Assembly: GCA_018110855.1 (NCBI GenBank)
Contig: JAGBFZ010000296.1
Span: 1 to 7,082 of the forward strand
Source: Oscillospiraceae bacterium
GTDB lineage: Bacteria > Bacillota > Clostridia > Oscillospirales > Ruminococcaceae
Length of the DNA: 7,082 bases
Direction: 5' to 3'
Both the position numbers and the translations under genes were made by a program. The notes below the pieces were generated by a model, which was given only the letters and a program-made list of their open reading frames with translations, did no database searches and was not told where the DNA came from. This document shows positions 1-5,911 of this stretch, in pieces; position 1 is the stretch's first letter, and the number at the start of each line of letters is the position of its first letter.

Positions 1-947
1 ACGTCCTCCTCGTCGCCGCCGAATGCAAAGCAGCCCTGAACAAGTATGCCGTTATCGTGGAGCTTTTCCATCAGGGTAACATAGCTGTCCACCTTGTTTA
101 CTCCCTTGTGGATATAGCTCTGTGATTCCTGAGTAATGGATTCAAAGCCGATAAGCAGACCCTTACAGCCGCTTTTGCGGAATATTGTCATAAGCTCGTC
201 ATCAATGCCTACAGATGATGTCACAAGTCCCAGCCAGATTATTTTCAGCGGTATTATAGCCTTGAAAAGCTCCAGAGCATATTGGCGGTCTGTTATAAGA
301 TTTACATCGGGGAAAACTACATGCTTTGTATTAAGCGCCTCGATCTCCGCAACGACTTCACTGACGGGACGTTTATACACCGTCCTGCCGAACGCCGCAG
401 GATATGCGCAGAAGCTGCAGGTGTGGCAGCAGCCTCGAATAGCTTCAACAGTCTTTGTGGTGATATAGCGGTTTGATCTCAGCAGCTCCCGTCGGGGAGT
501 GGGTCTGCCCACAATGGTGAAGTCATCGTTCTGACGATAGAGCTTCCGATGCTCGCCCTTGATATAATCATATATGAACCGGGGAAAGGTCTGCTCGGAA
601 AATCCCGTAAACACCACATCGGCGTGCTGTGCAGCTTCATCGGGCAGCATTGAAGGATGAACGCCGCCCATAAAAACGGTCTTGCCTTTTTTGCGGAAAT
701 AATCGGCATATGCGTAGCATCGGGGAGCGGTGCCTGTTATGCAGGTGATGCCGATAAGCTCCGCGTCAATATCCAGAGGTATCTTTTCCGCAGTTTCATC
801 GTATATTTTGATCTCTGCGTCAACATCCTGCGGCACAAGAGCTGCAAGTGTGGTAAGCGTAAGGGGAGCATAGTGGAGCGATTTTCCGAAGCTTCCCGAA
901 TATCTGTGCATTGCCCCCGCAGGAGCAAGAAGTGCGATCTTCAGCAT
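1..947 (-). CDS. B12-binding-type radical SAM protein F (3'-partial)
   Basis: 315 residues are visible with no stop; the C-terminus lies beyond the left edge. Residues 1-145 form the N-terminal Rossmann-like domain, starting MLKIALLAPAGAMHRYSGSF, with KIYDETAEKI and MGGVHPSMLPDE. No DxHxxG B12-ligand motif is seen. The cluster motif RGCCHTCSFC gives Cys173, Cys177 and Cys180, with an extra Cys174 beside the first ligand. The core continues with YPAAFGRTVYKRPV, VVFPDVN, IPLKIIW, SGCKGLLIGFES and FAFGGDEED, after which the window ends. The YPAAFGR...RPV segment is close to the common form of this family and is the best local guide to the residue lost in C. It is the most divergent of the four in its N-terminus: the first 35 residues do not match B or C closely. 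The start is fixed by GAGAGG 9 nt upstream and by abutment to E. Family is firm; reaction unknown. Confidence 0.9.
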   Translation of the reverse strand, partial: MLKIALLAPAGAMHRYSGSFGKSLHYAPLTLTTLAALVPQDVDAEIKIYDETAEKIPLDIDAELIGITCITGTAPRCYAYADYFRKKGKTVFMGGVHPSMLPDEAAQHADVVFTGFSEQTFPRFIYDYIKGEHRKLYRQNDDFTIVGRPTPRRELLRSNRYITTKTVEAIRGCCHTCSFCAYPAAFGRTVYKRPVSEVVAEIEALNTKHVVFPDVNLITDRQYALELFKAIIPLKIIWLGLVTSSVGIDDELMTIFRKSGCKGLLIGFESITQESQSYIHKGVNKVDSYVTLMEKLHDNGILVQGCFAFGGDEED

Positions 948-2468
948 TTATAATTTCCTCTCAAAATATGATTCCCAGCCGCTTCTGCACGTCAGCAGAC
1001 AGGGTTTGATATCTCCTATACGCATACCGTCATCGGCAAGCTTTTTTATATACGCCTTATGCGGCTCACCCGAAACGATACAGACCTGCGCCGCCTGAAG
1101 CTGTCCCAGCTGACGGCAGTAATTATAATGATAGCTTTCGCACAGAGCATTATCGAGCATATCCGCAGAAATGTTCCTGCACTCGGTATATAGTCGGTAG
1201 AAATTTCCTTCGGGAGCAAGAAGGCAGAATTTATTTTCCGCTCCCAGCTTTTTCAGTACGCCCCGCAAAAAATCCTCCGTCAGCTTTTCCCCGAACATAT
1301 CGCTTGAAATCGCGTTTCTGCGAAGATATCTTATCCTTGGCGGAGCGTCGGGATATACCTCCAACACACGGATAATATCGCCAATGCAGTATCTGTAAAA
1401 GCCGCCGCCTGTGGTGACAATAACTTCATATTCTCCCTTTTGCAGATTGTTCGCCGTATATATCTTCCCGTCGGCAAGGCTTTTAAACTCGAAAAAATGC
1501 GACCGCACACTGAGCCTGCTCCCTTCCTCACCGACTATGGGAAAGGAAACGAAGCACTCTGTTGCAATAAGTCCCTTCGGTTGGATATAAACTCCCGGGA
1601 ACATTTTTTTGATATCCTCTGCCTGTCCAGCCGAAGAGCCGTCCGTCCAGCAGCTGATAATTTTCAGCTTTGGAAATATTTTATCGAAGCGGTCGTTTTC
1701 CGCCGAACAGAGAAACTCCTCACGCTTTTCCTTTGGCAGGTTTTCAGAGAGCATTTCGGCGTTATCGCGGATATATCCGCACAGTATCGTCAGAAATGAA
1801 GGACTCCAGACGGATATGAGAGAAAGCTCTCTGCATCGTAAAAGCTGAGCAGCGGTATCAAGATAGAAGCTGTCCGTATCCGAAGAAAATTTCACACTGC
1901 TGTCCACGGCAAAAAGAGCGTTCATAATATGCTGAACAGCCTTGCCGAAATACTCGCTGTCCTCCTCAAAGCCTATAGGGATACCACATTCCGTAAAGCT
2001 TTTTCCCTGAGTTAGAGGCGTAATGGACCAATAGCTTTTTCCGCTGTCAACACTTTTCACATTGGTATAAATATCACATAGCCACGGCATTATGCCCCGC
2101 CCAAATTCACGCTTTAATGACGGTGTATAAGGTATCATTTTTCTGCCACCCGACGAGCCGCTTGTCAGCTCCATAAGTATAACGTCCTCGGCGGTCAGAA
2201 CAGCCTTTTCGCCCATGCAGATCATATTGATGAATGGCTCGAAATCTTCGTATTTTGTCAGGGGTAACATTTCCGCAAAGTCCTTGTAGCTGTGTATATC
2301 TTCAAAATGATATTTACGTCCGTATAGCGTATCCTTATTTTTGCAAAGAAGCTCGGAAAGATATTTTTCCTGCTCTCTGCCGATATCCTTTACAGCCATA
2401 AAACGGCGGTATTCACTGCTGTACACAAGACGGCATATACCGTTTAATATCCTGCATTTCACACTCAT
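948..2468 (-). CDS. GH3 auxin-responsive-promoter-family acyl-adenylate enzyme (E)
   Basis: A 506-residue cytosolic member of the GH3 family. Characterised plant members use ATP to adenylate a carboxylate and join it to an amino acid or other amine. Three nucleotide-binding motifs are visible: LTSGSSGGRKMIPY (about 101-114, phosphate loop), PKGLIATE (297-304, the counterpart of the plant YxxSE region) and YRYCIGDIIRV (358-368, whose Asp364 should contact the ribose). The hinge-like RNAISSDMFGEKL follows at 385-396, then a small C-terminal domain that carries GEPHKAYIKKL. The family match is strong and no key motif is missing. The start is the ATG at 2468, which overlaps the D stop as ATGA and gives MSVKCRILNG. 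A GTG at 2528 would add 20 residues but has no good ribosome site and runs deep into D. The TAA stop directly abuts the start of F. The acyl substrate and the acceptor cannot be read from the sequence. Confidence 0.9.
   Translation of the reverse strand: MSVKCRILNGICRLVYSSEYRRFMAVKDIGREQEKYLSELLCKNKDTLYGRKYHFEDIHSYKDFAEMLPLTKYEDFEPFINMICMGEKAVLTAEDVILMELTSGSSGGRKMIPYTPSLKREFGRGIMPWLCDIYTNVKSVDSGKSYWSITPLTQGKSFTECGIPIGFEEDSEYFGKAVQHIMNALFAVDSSVKFSSDTDSFYLDTAAQLLRCRELSLISVWSPSFLTILCGYIRDNAEMLSENLPKEKREEFLCSAENDRFDKIFPKLKIISCWTDGSSAGQAEDIKKMFPGVYIQPKGLIATECFVSFPIVGEEGSRLSVRSHFFEFKSLADGKIYTANNLQKGEYEVIVTTGGGFYRYCIGDIIRVLEVYPDAPPRIRYLRRNAISSDMFGEKLTEDFLRGVLKKLGAENKFCLLAPEGNFYRLYTECRNISADMLDNALCESYHYNYCRQLGQLQAAQVCIVSGEPHKAYIKKLADDGMRIGDIKPCLLTCRSGWESYFERKL
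957..962 (-). promoter_or_regulatory. Ribosome binding site for gene F
   Basis: GAGAGG on the minus strand ends 9 nt before the ATG at 947 and lies in the last codons of E. E ends in TAA at 950-948 and F starts at the very next base, consistent with termination-reinitiation coupling. Confidence 0.7.
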
Positions 2469-3166
2469 CCGAACAGCAGCCTCACCGAACGTTTTTTCAG
2501 AACAGATCTGTCTATCCTTGCAATGCACGCCAGATCATTCCCGTTTACATACCCGGGATTCTTTTCGCAGAAAAATGCAATATCCCTATTCTTCATTTCG
2601 TGCTCTCCCACATCAGCAACGCCTGCTCTCAGCTTGTCTTTGATACGGCTGTACTTTATCACGCCGTCTGATTTGTCATATTCTTCGGGATAAAGCTTTT
2701 TGGCATATGCATCTATTATCTTCTGCATATTTTCGGGTGTTTCTCTGTTATAACAAGGATAAAACTCATTCCAGAAAACAGGCAGGATACGATATGTTTT
2801 ATATCCCTTACAGATAAGAAACCAGTAGAATTCATCATATTTCTCAGCAAATCTGAACCAGAAATCAGCCCACGCCTTAAATAGTTCAAGCTCGCCCCAG
2901 TATGATTTATGTATAATGGTATCGCCCGAAAAAACTCCGTGTATCAGACACCCGTTGATCTCAAGCTCCATTACCTTCTGTGTGGTAAATCCCACAAGTC
3001 CGTCAGTATCATGATAAAGGGCAAGGCAGTAGTCCTTATCGTAAAAATCACGGAGAAACACCTGCTCATCGGTATCAGCGTAAAACTGTGCCATAAGACT
3101 GTACATCAAAGATATCTCCGACTCAGTATATTCACTTACGGGTTTTATCTTTCCGGTTAGCATCAT
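2465..3166 (-). CDS. GNAT-like acyltransferase candidate (D)
   Basis: A 233-residue soluble protein with no signal peptide or membrane segment. The N-terminal two thirds look like a GNAT fold: an opening helix (SEISLMYSLMAQFYAD), a strand pair around YCLALYHDTDGLVGF (46-60) and a central strand VFSGDTIIHKSYWG (78-91). A helix follows (ELFKAWADFWFRFAEKY), then WFLICKGYKTYRILPVFW (115-132). The usual acetyl-CoA pyrophosphate signature (Q/RxxGxG/A) is not clear, so donor and activity are uncertain. The C-terminal part (about 190-233) carries FFCEKNPGYVNGNDLACIARI, a compact motif I cannot assign. The start is set by AAAGG 8 nt upstream. It overlaps C by 35 bp and shares an ATGA overlap with E, so D and E are probably made in balance and may act together, D transferring or receiving the acyl group that E activates. 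It could instead be an uncharacterised family only loosely related to GNATs. Confidence 0.7.
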   Translation of the reverse strand: MMLTGKIKPVSEYTESEISLMYSLMAQFYADTDEQVFLRDFYDKDYCLALYHDTDGLVGFTTQKVMELEINGCLIHGVFSGDTIIHKSYWGELELFKAWADFWFRFAEKYDEFYWFLICKGYKTYRILPVFWNEFYPCYNRETPENMQKIIDAYAKKLYPEEYDKSDGVIKYSRIKDKLRAGVADVGEHEMKNRDIAFFCEKNPGYVNGNDLACIARIDRSVLKKRSVRLLFG

Positions 3167-4508
3167 TATCGCCGCCTTTCAGACCAAATTTCATTCCCTG
3201 CTTTTTAAATACTTCCTTGCGAAAAAGAGGATTGTATATAAGATATGTTGCAAAGCGGTAGGGAGTCCGCAGATTTGTTCGGGGTTCCAGAGCACGAGTG
3301 AAAATTGACATGGGACTGTTGAATCGGCGGCGGCAGTCAAAGGATATTTCCGTCAGCTCCTCCGGTGTCATATTTTTCGGTACAATGCTTGCATAATTGA
3401 AACGGTAATCCTCGTGCAGCCACCATTTCCCGTCATATAAAAGACGGTTTTCCCGCTGCATTTTTTCATAAAGCGGAGTGTTCGGGTAGGGCATAAGAAT
3501 GTTGAACGCTGCAAAGGTAAACTTGTTTTTTATGGCAAAATCGCAGGTGGCACGGATAGATTCCACCGTATCGCCGTCATGCCCCACAGTAAATGCCGCC
3601 CATGTCTGCAAGCCCCATTTGCGGAGCTGCTCAATTTCCGACCTGTACATATCAGCAGAGCCTTTTTTATTTGTACCCTTGTTCATCTCGGAAATGCACT
3701 GCGGGGAAATAGACTCAAAGCCTATTACAAGTCCCAGACAGCCGCTTTTTACCATAAGGGACATAAGCTCGCTGTCCGCCAGCATATCTATGCTGCCCTG
3801 ACTTACCCAGTGTATTTTCAGCGGTATCAGCGCACGAAAAAGCTCCTTCGCCTTTTCACGGTTGCATACGATATTGTCGTCTACGAAAAAAAGCAGCTTT
3901 CTTTTCTGCAATTTAATTTCTCTGATTACGTCCTCCACAGGACGGCAGAAATGCCGTGCCTTGAAATATACAGATTAAGCACAGAAGCTGCATCTGTGGC
4001 TGCATCCTCTTGAGAATTGAAGCAGAGTTATGGGCAGATAGCCCTTTCCCTCAAAAATATCCCGTCTTGTGATGACATTCATCTGCGGACAGGTGGGCTG
4101 AACAACATCGTACCTTTTTTTCAGTTCACCGCGTTTAAGGTCCTCCAGCATCTGTGCCCAGACAGGCTCGGCATCGCCGACAATAATGCTGTCGCAGTGC
4201 TCGGATACCTCCTCGGGGATAAGCATAACGTGTATTCCGCCCATAACGACCTTTACGCCCCGTCTGCGGTATTCCTCGCTTATCTCGTAGGCCCTGCGGG
4301 CGGTGAAGGTCTCAACAGTTATGGCTACAATATCAGTAGATTCATCGTATGGGATAGATTCCATACGATCGTCGTAAAGCACAACCTCAAAATCGGGAGG
4401 AGTCAGTGCTGCCAGTATACCCAGCTGAAGCGGCTCCATCCGTGCTTCATCAACATAAAGGCTGTGCTCACGCCGCCCGATATTAGGTTTGATCAGCGTC
4501 AGCTTCAT
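3132..4508 (-). pseudogene. B12-binding-type radical SAM protein C, interrupted by in-frame TAA
   Basis: A third paralogue, 458 codons in one frame with a single internal stop, TAA at 3977-3975 (codon 178). Codons 1-177 encode the N-terminal Rossmann-like domain (MGGIHVMLIPEE) and the cluster motif RGCSHRCSFCA (Cys169, Cys173, Cys176). After the stop the same frame continues with SVYFKARHFCRPVEDV, FFVDDN, GCLGLVIGFES, VGHDGDT, PYPNTPLY, KWWLHEDYRFN and VPKNMTPEEL. Alignment with F (CAYPAAFGRTVYKRPV against CA*SVYFKARHFCRPV) needs no gap, so the stop replaces exactly one residue, Tyr in F. One TAT or TAC to TAA change explains it. A GTG at 3938 could start the second half, but no Shine-Dalgarno sequence precedes it, and that product would lack the cluster cysteines. 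Options are a fresh pseudogene, readthrough, or a sequencing error. If read through, the protein is a normal full-length family member. Confidence 0.85.
3175..3179 (-). promoter_or_regulatory. Ribosome binding site for gene D
   Basis: AAAGG on the minus strand sits 8 nt before the first of two adjacent ATG codons (3166 and 3163), inside the last codons of C. D can therefore initiate independently even when translation of C stops early at 3975. Confidence 0.6.
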
Positions 4509-5805
4509 TAAGTATCCCTCCCAGCAGCTGTCCCTGCTTTTTCAGTATCTCACGGTGCGATATGATATTTGCAAGTATAAACACAAAAAAGTTCAGCGGT
4601 CTGAAATTCACAGGATTTGAAAATAGTCTTTTTATGATACACCCCGCTGAATAAAAATCCGTCCGCATTTTAAGGCAGCCGTTCATAAGCTCATCGGGAG
4701 ACATATTTTTCGGCAGGAATGCCGTTTCGCCATAGCGGTACTTGTCCGACAGCCACCATTTTTTATACCGAAGTCTGCCCTGTTCCTCCATCTGCCTGTA
4801 AACCTCCGTACCCGGCATAGGGATAAGCGGATTGAAGTTTGTCACAGCCATTTTATTTTTCACTGCAAACTCATAAGTACGGTCAAAAACGTCCTTGTTA
4901 TCCCCGTCGCAGCCAAGCACGAAGGTGCCGTATATAAGCAGACCATGACGATATATATTTGCAATGACTTCCTCATAATCCGATGCGAGATTTGCCGCCT
5001 TGTGCATTTCCCCGAGACTTTCGGTATTAAGGCTCTCAAAGCCCATCAGCACAAGAAAGCAGCCCGCTTTTTTCATCTGAGAAAGCAGCAGCCCGTCACG
5101 GGCGGCGTCCATGCTTATCTGACACGCCCATTTCTTTTTCAGCGGCGCTATCCTGCGGAAAAGCTCCAGCGCAGAGGCTTTATCGTAAAACAGATTATCG
5201 TCCACGAAAAAAATAATTTTCTCCCGTGAGTTTTTCAGTTCCTCATAAACCATATCCGGGGATTTTCTGCGCACGCAGCTGTACATTGTCTTTATAGAGC
5301 AGAAGCCGCAGTTATATTTGCAGCCTCGGGATATCTGATATACCCCGATGCCGTAATATTTATGCCGATATACCGACGGGTCATCTTGAAGCATCTCCAG
5401 CGGACGGCTTTCGTCTGAGCAGTATATTCTTTTCGGAGTGCCTTTTATGCAGTCCGCAAGAAAATACTCCCACGAATCCTCTGCGTCTCCCGTTATAACG
5501 GAATCGGCATATTCGAGCATTTCATCGGGCATGACACAGGCGTGAAAGCCGCCCATAACAATGATGTTTTTATTGTTCCTGTATTTTTTCGCAAGGATAT
5601 AAGCACGCTTTGCGGTAAAGGTTTCAACGGAAAAAGCAATAATATCCGAGTCGATCTTTTCGGGCAGCCTTTCAACACGCTCGTCGATAAATTCAATATC
5701 AAATTCACGGGGAGTGTGGCTTTTGATTATTCCGAAAAGCAGCGGCTTCATTGCATCGGAGCTTATATGCTCAAACATATTCAGCCTGATAAATGTGATT
5801 TTCAT
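4483..5805 (-). CDS. B12-binding-type radical SAM protein B
   Basis: Complete 440-residue enzyme of the cobalamin-type radical SAM class; reaction unknown. Residues about 1-140 form the Rossmann-like N-terminal domain, with IDERVERLPEKIDSDIIAFS and MGGFHACVMPDE. I do not see the DxHxxG cobalamin-ligand motif, so any B12 would bind without a protein histidine. The radical SAM core starts at about 155, with RGCKYNCGFC supplying Cys162, Cys166 and Cys169 to the 4Fe-4S cluster. It continues with IIFFVDDN, GCFLVLMGFES, LGCDGDN and PMPGT. The C-terminal extension has KWWLSDKYRYGE, FLPKNMSPDEL and a hydrophobic segment, NFFVFILANII, near the end. The start at 5805 is chosen over 5817 on ribosome-site spacing and paralogue alignment. 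The 3' end overlaps C by 26 bp. It looks closest to C (shared VDDN, KWWL and KKQG). Family confidence is high; substrate is not predictable. Confidence 0.9.
   Translation of the reverse strand: MKITFIRLNMFEHISSDAMKPLLFGIIKSHTPREFDIEFIDERVERLPEKIDSDIIAFSVETFTAKRAYILAKKYRNNKNIIVMGGFHACVMPDEMLEYADSVITGDAEDSWEYFLADCIKGTPKRIYCSDESRPLEMLQDDPSVYRHKYYGIGVYQISRGCKYNCGFCSIKTMYSCVRRKSPDMVYEELKNSREKIIFFVDDNLFYDKASALELFRRIAPLKKKWACQISMDAARDGLLLSQMKKAGCFLVLMGFESLNTESLGEMHKAANLASDYEEVIANIYRHGLLIYGTFVLGCDGDNKDVFDRTYEFAVKNKMAVTNFNPLIPMPGTEVYRQMEEQGRLRYKKWWLSDKYRYGETAFLPKNMSPDELMNGCLKMRTDFYSAGCIIKRLFSNPVNFRPLNFFVFILANIISHREILKKQGQLLGGILNEADADQT
4516..4522 (-). promoter_or_regulatory. Strong ribosome binding site for gene C
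   Basis: GGGAGGG on the minus strand lies 7 nt before the ATG at 4508, inside the 3' coding part of gene B. It supports initiation at MKLTLIKPN and translational coupling of B and C. C still has a near-ideal initiation site although its reading frame is interrupted downstream. Confidence 0.75.
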
Positions 5806-5817
5806 TTTAATTGCCAT

Positions 5818-5823
5818 TCCTTT
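5818..5823 (-). promoter_or_regulatory. Ribosome binding site that decides the start of gene B
   Basis: AAAGGA on the minus strand directly touches the ATG at 5817 (spacing 0), which is too close for that codon to be used efficiently. The next in-frame ATG, at 5805, is 12 nt away and begins MKITFIRLN, matching the MKLTLIKPN start of paralogue C. The 5805 start is therefore preferred. Confidence 0.6.
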
Positions 5824-5827
5824 TTTG

Positions 5828-5882
5828 AGAGTTTTGTGGTTTGCGAAGCAAATCGAGGCGACAGCCGAAGAAACAAAACTCT
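5828..5882 (-). repeat. Nested inverted repeat, cloverleaf-like intergenic element
   Basis: A perfect 10-bp outer stem pairs 5828-5837 with 5873-5882. It encloses two small hairpins: TTTGC-GAA-GCAAA at 5840-5852 and GGC-GACA-GCC at 5857-5866. The element directly abuts the 13-bp hairpin at 5883-5911, and together they fill nearly all of the spacer between A and B. Read on the minus strand, the outer stem is followed by CAAAAAAGGA, so it has no U-tract and is not a standard intrinsic terminator. I see no convincing -35/-10 promoter pair here. It may be a palindromic repeat dispersed in the host genome or an RNA processing or stability element. Confidence 0.65.
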
Positions 5883-5911
5883 AAGTTTGAAAATCTTTGA
5901 TTTTCAAACTT
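5883..5911 (-). repeat. Perfect 13-bp inverted repeat at the 3' end of gene A
   Basis: Arms 5883-5895 and 5899-5911 are exactly complementary around a 3-base loop (5896-5898). The hairpin contains the last two sense codons and the TGA stop (5906-5904) of gene A. It is AT-rich. On the minus strand it is followed by AGAGTTTTGTTTC rather than a clean U-run, so it is at best a weak intrinsic terminator. An mRNA 3'-end or processing hairpin, or one module of a dispersed intergenic repeat, fits equally well. Confidence 0.75.

Noticed and set aside
136..468. Plus-strand open frames across the window, for example 136-468, 4017-4511 and 5542-6189
   Set aside because: Each lies antisense to a clearly homologous minus-strand gene, shows no recognisable family motif, and 5542-6189 crosses the palindromic spacer. 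They are frame shadows.
2466..2528. GTG at 2528 as the start of the GH3 gene
   Set aside because: It would overlap D by 64 bp, lacks a clear ribosome site and adds 20 residues without family resemblance. The ATG at 2468 gives the ATGA overlap.
3132..3938. Second half of C as a separate gene starting at GTG 3938
   Set aside because: There is no Shine-Dalgarno sequence before it, the frame is continuous with the first half, and the product would start inside the radical SAM barrel without its cluster cysteines.
3975..3977. Stop in C as a selenocysteine or pyrrolysine codon
   Set aside because: The codon is TAA. Selenocysteine uses TGA and pyrrolysine TAG, and A and D end in TGA while E ends in TAA, so no simple recoding fits.
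5828..5911. Intrinsic terminator or riboswitch between A and B
   Set aside because: The outer stem is followed on the minus strand by an A-run, not a U-run, and the hairpin at 5883-5911 is AT-rich with only a broken U-stretch. I recognise no riboswitch core, and the spacer is too short for a cobalamin riboswitch.
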